The notes beneath the pieces are model-generated. The model saw only the letters and a list, made by a program, of their open reading frames with translations, did no database searches and was not told where the DNA came from. Made by a program: the position numbers and the translations under genes. From Parapristionchus giblindavisi (taxonomy: Eukaryota; Nematoda; Chromadorea; Rhabditida; Diplogasteridae): a DNA stretch of 64,000 bases. Location: positions 558,001 to 622,000 of the forward strand of contig CALSFV010000209.1 of assembly GCA_943737045.1 (NCBI GenBank). Reading direction: 5' to 3'. This document shows, piece after piece, positions 51,656 to 63,329 of this stretch. The number at the start of each line of letters is the position of its first letter. Positions within the stretch are counted from its first letter, which is position 1.

Positions 51656-52804
51656 GTATCAGATGACTTATCGAATCATAAGGAGATCCAAGGCAATATA
51701 AGAAATGATGTAATGATTGCTATGGAAATACTGTTCAAGTTTGGACCCTTTGTTACCGATAAATTCCGATACCCGATAAGATCATTATTCAATAATCGTT
51801 ATCTTATCGTCGTATAAGATAATCTAATCGTTGCTTTTACTCTCCTTATTCTTTTTTTAAACTGATGGATAAAATAAATAATAAATAATAATTATAAATA
51901 ATGAGATGAAGAGAGGCGTAAGTGGAGAGGACGCTTTATGCATCGTTACATTTGCCTTGCATGCCTACACGGTGACCTCCGCCGTGACGACGGAGACGCG
52001 GCGGAGGGGGTTACGGCGTAGGCATGTAAGACAAATGTAACGATGCATTAGAGGGAGGGAGGTAAAAAGGGAGAGGGAGACATTGTCATCTCTCCATCTT
52101 CCTGTTCACAGTCCTGTTGTCGTTCATTAATAGCACTTTTTTTCAGAGGGAAGAAGTGGTGAGATTGCTTAATCTACACCTCACTTTTATTCATCCACTG
52201 TAACCCGTATTCCAGGCAATACAATGCAATTCGTTCATTAATTTATAATAATACATGTCTCTGCTTTGGTATATATACTGACATCTCTCGTTGATAAATC
52301 ATACCACTGTCAATTCGTCTTCTCTTCTCGTCCTCTCATCAAAGGTAGATCAATCAATTAGTTAATAATAATATATGTATTCATATTAAGCGAACAAATT
52401 TTGTCAAACAAGAGGTGAAGAATAATAAAATGAAATGAAATAGTGAATATAGAATGAGTCAAGGATATTCTGGATATAAATAGTTAGAAATTTTCTATGA
52501 TATAGTTACCATTTGTAGTTATATGTCGTTATTGATAAATACGTGGCATTCCTTTTGTATAATGTATTTTTTAAATTTATTTATTTATTTGATACACCCG
52601 TGACAGGTACGACAGCAAATACAGAAACGATTTGAAAATAATACTAATAATAGAAAGGACTTGGGGAAGATGACACATGTATAAATCTGACAGCGGAATC
52701 AGCAACAAATTACTTGAAACATTACGACAAAAATATGAGTTAAGCAAAGTAATATATTTCTTCTTAGCATGGGGTGAGACTTTGATACCTCAATATATTA
52801 TCAG

Positions 52805-53122
52805 ATGCAAATCTACTCAATCTTGCTTCTTCTCATCGTTTCTTTCGCTGCACTAACCATGGCTGGAGGACAGCAGGTATAGAGTTTGTGTAGATCAATT
52901 ATTCATTGATTCTATCAATCGATAATCATGTAGATTGGAATCGTAAATAACAATATTGTAAGATTTAATCAATAACAATTAATAGTTCATTCATTGACTG
53001 TCTATTGATGATGAAGTGTCGCTTGATTGCAGCAACAACAGAGACAACAACAACAAGGAGGTGGAGGATATAAATTGAAGAAGGCTAAGAGAGATGTTGA
53101 ATCATCTCAATCACTGGAGTAG
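52805..53122 (+). CDS. Small secreted Gln/Gly-rich peptide precursor, 53 residues
   Basis: Two exons join in phase 0: 52805-52876 (24 codons, donor GTATAG) and 53033-53122 (29 codons plus TAG, acceptor ATTGCAG). The start is a strong signal peptide, MQIYSILLLLIVSFAALTMA. Next come GGQQ and QQQRQQQQ, GGGGYKL, then KKAKR, which could be a prohormone-convertase site, and a DVESSQSLE tail. The shape suits a neuropeptide-like or antimicrobial-like precursor, but no named family is recognised. An upstream TA-rich promoter region is plausible. The intron and 3' flank share the words gtagatcaattat and attgatt, hinting at local duplication. It lies between inverted receptor copies B and C. Confidence 0.6.
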
Positions 53123-53447
53123 ATCAATTATCGATTGATTAATTCAATAGGAAGATAGGAATCATAGATAAAGATATTGATAGATCTTACTAGCAACGAA
53201 GACTATAAGAGAACTTAGATAGATCACAGATGGAAAGGAAATTGGTTTTTTTTTTAAATTTTTTTGTTTATTTTCCTCTTTCAACCGATCCTAACAATAT
53301 GAAGACTGAAGAATGATTTTATTTGGGTATCGGAGTATATCGGTAAGAAAGTGTCCAAACTTGAAGAGTATTTCTATTGCAACCAAACCGTCATTTCTTA
53401 TATTGACTTAGATCTTCTTATCATGCTGATAAGTCAACTGATATCAC

Positions 53448-53590
53448 CGATGTGCAAGGACGATAAAAAAGGGGGCGACCTTATCGGACTGTCTTTTGCA
53501 AATCGTAAGAAGCAGGCTGGCATTGATCATTAGAGCTACCGTGTGCGCAATGCTGGCTATCGAATGAATCACCATAACCCAACAGCACAT
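53448..53590 (-). pseudogene. Chemoreceptor first exon, copy C
   Basis: ATG at 53590, then CCWVMVIHSIASIAH, a TM1 helix (ALMINASLLLTI), KRQSDKVAPFF and donor GTGATA after 53448; 143 nt. The KRQSDKV-x-P loop parallels NRHNERVTP in gene E, so this is the same receptor type. No second exon is recognisable downstream. It contains only one unit of the 29-bp sequence that is amplified in copies A and B, so it shows the ancestral state. Confidence 0.55.
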
Positions 53591-53630
53591 AGGAAATAGG
53601 GAGTCGAAGATAATTTTGCTGTCCATCTGA

Positions 53631-54320
53631 CAAGGGAATGCTAACAAGGGAACCTTTTGGTCTCGTTTTCATCACATGAAATGGCAATAACATGACTGAA
53701 AGAAGTATTTGATGCTGATTAGGAATCCGTTTTAAAACGTCGCCCAATCGTTCTGAGCTTCGAGAAAATCGTTATTGAAATTTGGGGGGAGGGTAGATTT
53801 GAAATTTCGCGAGGTCTCCTACATAACAAATCCCGATGGGTTCGCTAACTCATCCATCAAACACGAAACCAACTGGCCGTGTAGTGTAGTGTCTGCATTC
53901 ACTTTTGGCTGTCAGGGGTTCGATCCCCCTTGAAACAGTTTTCTTTTGCTGATTTTGTTCTTGCCGAAAGATTAAAATGTTTCACTGTGATTAAGAAATC
54001 ATTAAATAGAACACACTTTCTCGCTAGCTCTACATCTTATTTATCTCATCTTTATCTATCTCTATGAATCTTTAGCTCGAAGCTTGTATATGATGACTTG
54101 AGCAAGCTTCCTATCTTTTCGAATGGCGTCAGAAGGATCCAACGATGGAGGGTAGAATTCCACGAGAAGGGCAACCACGATTGAAGGTGATATAGGTTGA
54201 ATAAGAAGCACAAAGACCTCTTAATGTCATCGAAGAGAGCGCAAGCAAACATCAAAGAGAAACTCATTCGAAAGTGATCTACACAGACAAACTCCATGGT
54301 GAGTTGTTAGCATTCCCTTG
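53631..54320. mobile_element. CAAGGGAATGC element with tRNA-like core, TGA duplication
   Basis: Short outer TIR caagggaatgctaac, flanked by tga (53628-53630, 54321-54323). Inside, the cgagaaaatcg arm is followed by a tRNA-like block (53885-53935, gggttcgatcccc) and the shared ttcttttgctgattttgtt tail. It interrupts copy C of the receptor segment. Confidence 0.75.
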
Positions 54321-54921
54321 TGAGAACGAATACTTACGAAGTATGTAATCAAAGATACTTCTTTTTTTTGTATTTTACTTATTACCGTGTTGATCGAAAC
54401 TAGAGAATTTGTATCATACTGTGTCCATCAGATTCTTAGAATAACAAAAACAAAGATAGAAAAGCTTTTTTCCACCATGGGAACATAGAAAATTAGAGAA
54501 ATATTGAGCGCGTATGCAAATTATTCTCTCAAGAGAATCAAGATCGTTCAAAGATTCTACTAATAAAAGAATAAAAGGGCAACCCAAATGTCCGATCCGA
54601 GTTGCAATCGAACAAGAATTCGTAAAGTATGTAGTAAAGGTAAAAGCAAAGATAAATGTACAACCCGTTATTCAAGCAACACGAAGTCATGCGGACAATC
54701 AATGATAATTCAAGGCAAATTCAGTTCGGAGGGCCTAATCCTTTTCTTCGGACCTACTTTATCGCGTGATCTAGTCGCTTCCAATTCCTCTTTCGTAATT
54801 GTAATTGATAAAAATTAATTTTCCTCATTCGAAACCATCGATAAATAATACTCAGGATAATACATCATTTGCTCACAGATATGCATTAGCCGAAACAGAA
54901 GCTATGACAATGGGTCCAGTT

Positions 54922-55745
54922 CAGGGCTGGGACAAAAAATTATTTCGACCGAAAAATTTTTTGTTTGGGTTCAACAAAAAATTTCTCACCAAACAAAAAA
55001 AAACCAAAAAAACACAAAAAAAATAATATAATTAATTTTTCCCATTTTTCCGAGAAAATTTTCACTTTATCTCGTACTGCTCTTCCTTTAAATATCAACT
55101 ATTCTTATCAGAGTCAAGCTTCTTAAAGTGAACGACTAAAACAAGCATAGAAGATAAATTCGTTCTCGATTTGTTATCGGCAGCATTATATTGATTAGTT
55201 AAAGTAGGGGAATCAGGAAATTGAGGGTGCGTTATAATCATGAAGAACGTGGGATCAATTATGTGGCATTCTGCATTCTCTAATAGATTCGGAAGGCCAA
55301 AAGCGTAGCCCTTGTAGCTCAGTGGTTAGTAATCAGCGCTTGTAACCGCACCACGCGGGTTCGATTCCCATTTGCAATTTATTATATTCAGCTTTCAAAT
55401 TTGAAAGGCCGCATTGTCCCAGGCATTTCCTTGGCAACGAACTTTCAGCTCGGATTACGGTACTCCGGGGCATCCATAATTTGAGATAATATTGGTTTTG
55501 TATTCAGGTAGATGTCATCGTCTATTGCCCTGCCCGTAATATTACACTCACCAATATTGTCTTACAGTGAAAAATGAACAAGAAAACTGATCATAAACTA
55601 ACTTTTCAAGCAAATTTATGTAAATTTTCTTTATCCTTTTTTGCAGAAAAACCAAACAAAAAACCAAACAAATAATGCTCAAAAACCCAAAAAAAACCGG
55701 AAAAAAAAACAAAACAAAAATACCAAACAAAAAATCCCAGCCCTG
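54922..55745. mobile_element. hAT-like MITE with 8-bp TSD gtccagtt
   Basis: CAGGGCTGGG...CCCAGCCCTG, perfect 8-bp duplication gtccagtt (54914-54921 and 55746-55753). Ends rich in caaacaaaaa. The interior contains a tRNA-like segment at 55311-55377. Confidence 0.8.
55311..55377 (+). pseudogene. tRNA-Thr(TGT)-like pseudogene
   Basis: A-box-like TAGCTCAGTGGTTAGTAATC, a possible anticodon loop CTTGTAA, and B-box GGTTCGATTCC. The acceptor stem and much of the anticodon stem do not pair, so it is not a working tRNA. Lies inside a hAT-like MITE. Confidence 0.45.
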
Positions 55746-56417
55746 GTCCAGTTCTTGAGGAATCTGTTGATTGTCATTTAATTTTCATTCCCATTTATTT
55801 TGAATCGAAATGTGAAGCATTTTTTTCCAAATTTTTCTAGCCGTTTATCAGTCGGTCCTCAATTTCTTCAAGTAGCTCGTAATTCACCCCCCCCCATTTT
55901 TCACCCCCCCCCCATTCCCCAACCCCGCCCCGAGTCACCTTTCATTTATTTCTTTCTTCTAGATAGCGAAGTCAATATCATCACCTATTTATTTTTGTTC
56001 ATATAATTTTCATGTGTCGTTGCATGCGTGTGCATGTAGATAAAATATAATATATATATATAATGATCGAAAGCAATGGAGAAACCTCATTGCCACCCAT
56101 TTGAGACTAACCAGCAGATAGAGCGCTCTAGAGCTGTTTAAAAAATATGAAAAAATTATTACAGTTCGAAGCTTCCTTTGTTGATTTTACGAATCTAATT
56201 ACATTTTTCTGTATATCTGTTCAAAATTACTGAAAAGAAAAGGCAAATGTGTTAATTGTCAAAATATTAATAACATCTTTATTATCCTAGAATAAAGCAA
56301 TACATAATTGCAAAATGTTTGAAAAATCAAAGAAAAGTGCAAACTTGGCGAGATGTCCACCAGGAATTGGATAAATTTGAAACATTTTCGGAAGAAAGAC
56401 CAATATTATGCCATTTC

Positions 56418-57245
56418 TCATCCTAAACTTCGGGACTTTCTACGCGAAATTTCCATGTGAGATGTGTTCTGAGCATTGCGAAGTGTGTTGCGCGCTTTGC
56501 TTGACTTGCATTTTGAGATAAAAATTGTACTCTGCAAAGTAAATAAATAAATTGAAATCGTTAGTGCAATTAGTGAAACCTGGAGAATTGGAACGGAGAA
56601 TATTGAGAAAGTGATCGAAATTGTTCCTATCCCTAAATCGTACTGAGAAACAGCACCGAAAATCAGAATTGCAGTGGGAATTGAAATCACGAAAAGTGGA
56701 ATCAGAAACTGTAAAAATGTTGTTTTGAAAGTTATGTGGTGAATGACATGGACTATAGCTGTTTGTATATATTCCCAAATTACCGCCTTCTTGAAATATT
56801 TAAAAAAATATATGCATATGGCACTTCACGAGCTAATTTGGAACTCTACACTCTAGCCATGCTGTCTCGCTTGATTTGTCTTCGAGAGAGTAAAATTAGC
56901 CGGGGCGGAAAGTAAAATTAGCTTGGGGTGTGCCTTTAATCATCATCGAATCATATAAGTTATGTGCGTCACCTGTACAATTTGCAAGTGAAAAAACTCT
57001 CGATGCATCGTTATCGTTTTCTTACTAAACTGAATACCATACCTATTGAGAAAGCTTCTTATCTGAAAGAAATCTACGTTAAAAACGTATGCTAACTTAC
57101 TGCTAGGTTACTATTACACAAAGATAGCGACTACTAGATAAGTTACTACAAGTATTGTAAGAAGTAACCTTCAAACTACAGATGATGTAGACTGCAAAGC
57201 TAATTGTTTGAGTCGGAAGGATGCCATACATGATCATCTTACTCA
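56418..57245 (-). pseudogene. Chemoreceptor C-terminal exons, copy C (inverted)
   Basis: The last exon 56418-56789 encodes 123 residues. It is the same as copies A and B through TM6-TM7 but has a longer tail (KARNTLRNAQN insertion), and the length difference keeps the frame. Substitutions against A/B in TM7 are conservative (ISIYLFTLQST). The TM5-like exon is at about 57170-57245. Part of inverted block 53340-57360. Confidence 0.6.
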
Positions 57246-57761
57246 ACGAACGATTATTCTAAGCATTAATAATTAACTGAATAACACACGCGCCAACAAA
57301 ATTAGAAACATCGTGCTTAATTCTTCCATATAAAAGAAGTTAGAGGGTATTACTGAGAGTAAAATGAACATGGTTAATCATAGCGGTTCTGTTATATTTT
57401 ATGGTTCCCATGAAAGTTTACAGGTCCCTTGAATTATAAACAATTAATGTTTTTTAGAGATTAGCTTTGGTTAACTTCTTTGGCTTGCGTCTGGGTGGGA
57501 CTGGGGACAGATTGCGTGCCAGTGCTCGACTTACCTGGCGTACTTCCGCTATGAGTTCTTGGAGGAGACATTTTAGGAGGGGGACAGGGAGAGCGTCGGG
57601 GGCATCATCTTTCATGATCTGATGGGACCGATAAACACTCATGGGACCCGTAAACTTTCATGGGACCCGTAAAATAGAACAGAGCCATCATAACTATTCA
57701 AATAAGCATGTAATATGACGAACATTGATTTCAAGAGGAAGAATTGAAGTTCCGTAAGCTA

Positions 57762-57971
57762 TTAATGGAACATCTTCAGATATATTGAAGGCTTTTCTTG
57801 ACACCTTCGCCAGTGATCTCGCATATTCATCGGTAGGAACGATATTAGTTGATACGTACTGAAATGGTCTTCATTACCTAGGAATATAATAAAACAATCA
57901 CTAACGACGTCGATAAATAAGCATACGAAAGAGATTGAGTAGGCAATAACGAATCGTTTGTACATCGACAT
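57762..57971 (-). pseudogene. Inverted duplicate of the TM6-like exon of gene E
   Basis: ORF MSMYKRFVIAYSISF and onward, identical to the 44472-44645 copy for about 57 residues, then diverging (RRCQEKPSIYLK). It lies in the block 57400-63080 that mirrors 43210-44880. The near identity implies recent duplication or gene conversion. Confidence 0.55.
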
Positions 57972-59115
57972 TTCTTTTCTGAATCGAATTTCATTGAGAG
58001 GTGAACATTTTAAGGCACACCCAAGCTAGTTTTACTCTCCACTCTGGCAACACTCTCTCGTAGACAAGAAAGCGAGAGATGAGTACCAGAGACGAGATTT
58101 TAAAATTAGCTCGGGTGTGCCTTTAACATACTGAATTATTTTGAAAGTTTATGAATTCGATCAGCTCAGAACTCAGAACGGTTAACAAGGGAAGCACCAA
58201 ACTTTACGGAGGAGATTCTGAAATCGACCCACACGCGCAGGTGCAGCTAGGTGAGGGATGCACAAAAGTATTTTCAATGATGATGTACCAGAGCCCATGA
58301 TGAGTGCAAATGATGATTTACCAGATCCCAAAAAATTGATAATTCGTCGTATTATGATCCCTCAATTTTGACATTATCTCCTATGCATCGACCATAATGA
58401 CGTAAAGGAGAAGGTATGCACTTGGTTTCGCCAAATTTGCATGTTTATCGATTTTTTGATCTTCCACTTCGGGCAGCCATATCTCATTCAATTTTGACCT
58501 ACAGCAAGAAATTGTTTTTCTAATCGACTCGAAATGAACTGTTCTAGAAGTTACTCAACAAAGGATACGCGCAAAAACGCCATCTTGTCCTGTTTTCAAA
58601 AACTGATTTTTTGAGTACAATATGCTAGTTTCTCAAAATTTTTCCACAAAGGATACGATTTTTATTCGCGATTCTGATTCTCCATCCTCGAATTGAGGTA
58701 CGTACATACTTCAGCCGTCTTAAACGCGGCACCCAATACCGTTTCTCAGAGGGGCACTGGACTTAGCGTTATTTTCATTAAAAAAATTCCTATCCCCTCT
58801 CTGTTGATTTTTATGCAAATTTGCAATCAGTGTATACCAATCGAAAGCTCTCGACGAGATCTACAAAAATGACTTAGTATTACAAGTCATGAAATTTGAC
58901 CGTATTCAAGATATTTTAGAAAATCCTTTTTTTCACTAGCAATTGTTGTACAATGTAATCGTTTCACAACGAAACGGTGTTCTTTGCTTCCACCAATGTG
59001 ATTTGCTTATATTATTTGCTAATATTGTTATAGTAAAGGACAACACATAAAGGAGCAAAGATATTTATGTTTATCTTATATATTCAAGGAGTCAACACAT
59101 TCTGAAACTATTCAT

Positions 59116-61616
59116 CTATATTTCCGACATCGGAATCGGAATGATCGAAAAAATATCTGGATGATCGAAATACTCTTTGAGATCACTGTGAAGGAAATCA
59201 TAGATAGCCTCAGCAGTTCTCTCTCTATCATCCTCTTCTACCTCGACCTCCTCCTCGATCTGAATCCCTTCATCCTCCGAATCAACTTGCCTCCATGACT
59301 GTGGAAAGTGATGGTATTAGTGATTCCTTTCTGTCCCGTCACTCATTCCCTTTCCGATGCCTCTGAATCTCCACGCAGAGATGGTTTCGTTCTTGAATTC
59401 GAAATGGCTGAGCTTCGAGATGCCCTTGATCGTCGACTTCGGTAGTTCCTCGTTCTTCACAGTTCCCATATGCACCGATACTCCTCGAAGCAGTATCCCA
59501 GTGGTGAGGGCGTCGAACATCTGCTCGTGAGTGTCGATCAGGGCTGGGATTTCCCTTTTTTCCGATTTTCCGAATTTTCCGATTTTCCGACCTTTTTCGG
59601 AAAATTTTGATTTTCCTATTTTCCGAAAATCTTTCGGAAAATTCGGAAAATTTCTTGTGACTAAAATACATTGAATAAAATATTTTTCCCATGCAAATAT
59701 ACATTAAAAAAACAAAAATCAGTAGTAAATTCTTTTTTCATTTCGATTTTTTACATGTATGCTGACCAAAGTATACTGTACTCGAAATTACCATCAATCT
59801 TGATAATTGGCAACTCTTTCCTAACCAGATTCGCCACCTTTGACCTAATGGTATGACAAAATTCTTTTTTTTTCTCCCCTATTCGCGCTTGCTTTTCTCC
59901 TAAATATCATTGCTCTTCTCCTGCTAAGTATATGATTTCGCTCTGCTAAGTATTAGGCGACGACATAAATAAAGCTCGTTTTTCACTCTCCAAAAAAATT
60001 ATCATAAAATTTTAACAAAGCATGAAGGATTCTGGAAATATTCTCCGTTCGGATGAATGACCTTCTGCCTTTTACCCGGAAGTTTATGTATCCATTCGTG
60101 ATAAAAGGAATGGAGATAATTCTGGAAATAGGTGTCGAGTACGGTATGGATAGTGGTTAGGTATTTGAAGCTTTGCGTTTTCAGGAAGTGATGGAGCGCC
60201 GGGAAGAGGTGACAGCCATAGTCGGCAAGGTCAGGTGAGTACGGTGGGTGGGGGAGTACAGTTCACTCACATCCCGTTAGCTCAGCATGGGTCGTTCTTT
60301 TGGTATGAGGTCGAGCGTTGTCATGTTGAAATTAGATCCGAGTGTCCTTCCCGCGTGATTGTTCGAGGTGGAGTCTTAGCTTCCGCAGCTGGAGAGTGTA
60401 GACATGTGCCGTGACGGTCGTACCCTCGGGGAGGAATTCCCAGTACTCGACTCCCCGTACCGAATACCAGATATACAACATCACTTTTTGGCGGTGAAAA
60501 TCGGGTCTGGGGGCATCTTCTGGCTATTCGCGCTGACCGAACCACAGTCTCCTTGGCTCTTCGTAATCGTAGAGCACCCACTTTTTATCACCGGTTATAA
60601 CGTTGACCAGCCAAACAAGCCGGCGACGTAGAGTTAGAAAAGTCTTTGCCATGTCCAGTCGGCGATCTTTGTCGTAGTCGGCTAGGACGTGGAGTAGACA
60701 TCTTCCCTATTTTTACTTATTTCCGAGAGTGTAAAGACCATGTACCACAGTGCTCTGGTTGACCCCAAGTGCCATTGCAATATCACCGGTATCGGGATAC
60801 GGATCAGCCTCTACCTCTTAGAGCAATCGATCGAGACCGACTTCCACAGGGCAACCGGGTTGATTTTCATCTTCGATGAAAAAGTCCTGTTTCTCGAATT
60901 TGACGACCCACTTTCTCATCGGTGTTACGTGAGGCACATGTGAGGGGTACACCTCTGCTAGGCGAGGTTGGAAGTCAGGGCGTTTCAAGCCGGAGAGGAA
61001 GAGGAATAAAATAACGTTGCGAATGCGAATTCCGTCGGGGGCGAAATCGTGCGGTTTTCTCTCCTGGAGGACACGCGGGAACTGAATCAAAAACATCCGC
61101 AGGATATTCGAGGGACAGCCGATCTAGTATAAACAGCATGGATACTGGCAATAATAACAGAGCAAGAACGATGCGACTGGAGTTGAGACTAAAAAAACGA
61201 GCATTACTTATGTCGTCACCTAATATATGATTTCGCTCAATCTCTCTCCGCCATGAAAATATTGAGCAGTTGCACATTCAAAAAATTAACACCAGAGAAT
61301 ACGAACTCAATAGTTCACCAACGATGCTGTTATATTTTTATATTTTGATTTTCAAAATAAACTTGTTGCAAATATCGCTTTTACTATTTGCAGAACAATA
61401 ACAACTTTTAAGAAAACAATTTCCGAAAATTTTCCGAATTTTCCGAAAATATTTTCGGAAATTTCCGATTTTCCGATTTTCCGAAAATATTTTTTCCGAA
61501 CAGCCTTGGTGTCGATGTTCTTCTCCTCTCCAATAAATATCCTCATCTTAGTCTTGCAGTACGAGCAGTGTAAGCAAAGAACACCGTTTCGTTGTGAATC
61601 GATTACATTGCACAAC
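59116..61616 (-). CDS. Unrecognised protein encoded in the long-TIR element (interrupted by hAT insertion)
   Basis: Reading from 61616: CNVIDSQRNGVL, then CLHCSYCK (a CxxCxxC knuckle), KMRIFIGEEKNIDT up to 61509. With the hAT MITE excised, the same frame continues at 59538 with HEQMFDALTTGILLRG, VHMGTVKNEELPKSTI, ISKLSHFEFKNETISAWRF and GIGKGMSDG, to a stop at 59317. A second exon, 59116-59298 (61 codons with stop, acceptor TTCCACAG), encodes EDEGIQIEEEVEVEEDDRE and DFLHSDLKEYFDHPDIF. The donor joining them is unclear. Coding-like composition and the intact frame across the 8-bp target site suggest a real protein. I do not recognise the family. It could be the element's own transposition protein or a captured host gene. 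Confidence 0.45.
59539..61508. mobile_element. hAT-like MITE with 8-bp TSD (hosts the mariner)
   Basis: Starts cagggctggga, ends cagccttg, flanked by a perfect 8-bp direct repeat gtgtcgat (59531-59538 and 61509-61516). CAGGG ends plus 8-bp duplications are hAT hallmarks. The interior is low-complexity ttttccgaaaa sequence. No transposase of its own. It interrupts an ORF of the surrounding element. Confidence 0.8.
59953..61223 (-). mobile_element. mariner element with TIRs and TA target duplication
   Basis: 1,271 bp, the usual mariner length, flanked by TA (59951-59952 and 61224-61225). The inverted ends start TTAGGCGACGACATAAATAA on the left; the right end is TTAGGTGACGACATAAGTAA read inverted. 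The minus-strand transposase runs from about 61100 to 60005: MRKWVVKFEKQDF, GDKKWVLYDYEEPRRLW, FQHDNARPHT, PPYSPDLADY, EYFQNPSCF. All three catalytic aspartates of the D,D34D triad are visible, but several stops and frame shifts kill it. Inserted inside a hAT-like MITE. Confidence 0.85.
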
Positions 61617-62738
61617 AATTGCTAGTGAAAAAAAGGAGTTTCTAAAATATCTTGAATACGGTGAAATTTCATGACTTGTAATGCTAAGTCATTTTTGTAG
61701 AGCTCGTCGAGAGCTTTCGATTGGTATACACTGATTGCAAATTTGCATAAAAATCAACAGAGAGGGGATAGGAATTTTTTTTAATGAAAATAACGCTAAG
61801 TCCAGTGCCCCTCTGAGAAACGGTATTGGGTGCCGCGTTTAAGACGGCTGAAGTATGTACGTACCTCAATTCGAGGATGGAGAATCAGAATCGCGAATAA
61901 AAATCGTATCCTTTGTGGAATAATTTTGAGAAACTAGCATATTGTACTCAAAAAATCAGTTTGTCGAAGAAAACAGGAGAAGATGGCGTTTTTGCGCGTA
62001 TCCTTTGTTGAGTAACTTCTAGAACAGTTCATTTCGAGTCGATTGGAAAAAAAAATTCTTGCTGTAGGTCACAAATTGAATGAGGTATGGCTGCCCGAAG
62101 TGGAAGATCAAAAAATCGATAAACATGCAAATTTGGCGAAACCAAGTGCATACCTTCCACAATGTACTATAGACTGTGAAAGCCAAAACGACCGCTCAAC
62201 ATAGAAACTCTCTCAAATGCAATCGTCTTTCGCTTGTCTGGCTATGGAAACAAAATGGCTTGAACCAGAATACTGTGCTTCTCCTTTACGTCATTATGGT
62301 CAATCATATAAATCTCATCCAAATCGGGGAGAAAAATTTAAAAACTGTCGGAAAAAGGTCTCATTTTGATACTTTTTTACAGGAGATCCGTGATAAGTAT
62401 AATTTCAAAAATGTTCATAAAAGATGAAATTGAATTAAACGGAAGTCGAACCAGAGGGTCACGGTCGAACGAATTATCGATTTTCCGGCTCTGGTAGTTG
62501 ATCCTAGCAATTTTTAAGCTACTTTTGGGCATCCACCACCTATGGAGCTATAGCTGCACCTGCGCATATGGGTCGATTTCAAAATCTCCTCCGTAAAGTT
62601 ATGTGCTTCCCCTTGTAAGTTAATTGTATTTTGTATAAATTTTCAACTCAAAATAGTTTTGACAACGTTCTTTTTTTTCCTTTTTTTTGTTAACAGCTGG
62701 ACGAAAGCAATAACGCAGGCCTAACCTTATCATGCCGA

Positions 62739-62907
62739 TGTACTGTATTATACAAGGTCCGGTGATCAATTGCCACATGAGCAGGGACGAGACGGATGCA
62801 GACACAACTAGAATATCTTGCATCCATTTTGGAAAGATGACCATGATGGGATTCAACACCGCAATGGTGAAATAACCATCGACAAAGATGTGACCCTGAA
62901 GCAGCAC
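62739..62907 (-). pseudogene. Inverted duplicate of the second exon of gene E
   Basis: Encodes GHIFVDGYFTIAVLNP and the same MQDILVVSASVSSLL block as 43396-43565, with a few substitutions. The flanking similarity reaches to about 63080 (matching 43210-43250), but the TM1 exon of gene E has no counterpart here. It continues into GLRYCFRPAV without the hairpin that interrupts the 43-kb copy, so this copy preserves the empty hairpin site. Not a functional gene on its own. Confidence 0.6.
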
Positions 62908-63102
62908 ATTAAAGGAAGCTTTGCTATCATATTATTAAATAACTATAATTACTATCTTGACACTATCTAATCATTTTTAACACATTTATCATGAGTTTTC
63001 TTCGCACATTTCACTCTTTGTTCATCACAAAAGAAAGATCCACCGTAATTTTCTCAACGATTTTAAGTCATTGATACTTACAAGGAGTCTCGTTTGCCTT
63101 AA

Positions 63103-63321
63103 GGTGGCGATAAGTGACGATTTAGAGCTTATTAGAAAGCCCTTTGTCTGTAGAGTGAGAATATGTTTAAATTGTATCGCAAATGCACGACCATTAGACG
63201 GAAATTGCAAGGCAGAAATTGCTAAAACTTTTTTTTTATTCCGTGAACAGAGCAACACACATTCTTACTCTACAGACAAAGGGCTTTCTACTAAGCTATC
63301 TATAAATCGTCACTTATCACC
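63103..63321. mobile_element. TTAA-flanked fold-back MITE
   Basis: ggtggcgataagtgacgatt...aatcgtcacttatcacc with TTAA on both sides (63099-63102, 63322-63325). Arms include agaaagccctttgtctgtag. Confidence 0.75.
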
Positions 63322-63329
63322 TTAAGACA

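Larger units (their letters stand above)
48785..52050 (+). repeat. Segmental duplication copy B
   Basis: Same order and orientation as copy A without the two large insertions. It has an extra ~130 bp near 50585-50715. Confidence 0.85.
53330..57360 (-). repeat. Segmental duplication copy C (inverted, more diverged)
   Basis: Matches copies A and B in reverse order: 57360-56400 (C-terminal exons), 54800-54330 (middle), 53640-53330 (first exon). Interrupted by a CAAGGG element and a hAT MITE. Confidence 0.75.
58389..62307. mobile_element. Long-TIR fold-back transposon with an inner coding core
   Basis: Arms of about 600-700 bp: 58389-58997 (starting cgaccataatgacgtaaagg) and 61577-62307 inverted, with a ~120-bp extra stretch in the right arm (about 62160-62277). 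Removing the nested hAT/mariner leaves about 0.6 kb of core with minus-strand coding. It interrupts the outer CAAGGG fold-back, of which the 43.8-kb paralogue has no such insert. Confidence 0.7.
58186..62615. mobile_element. Outer CAAGGG fold-back, paralogue of 43818-44257
   Basis: Ends caagggaagcaccaaacttt and, inverted, caaggggaagcacataactt. It sits at the position equivalent to the 440-bp element at 43818-44257 in the mirrored block and is enlarged by the nested elements. Both sides match the arms of the 43.8-kb copy (cgcaggtgcagct). Confidence 0.7.
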
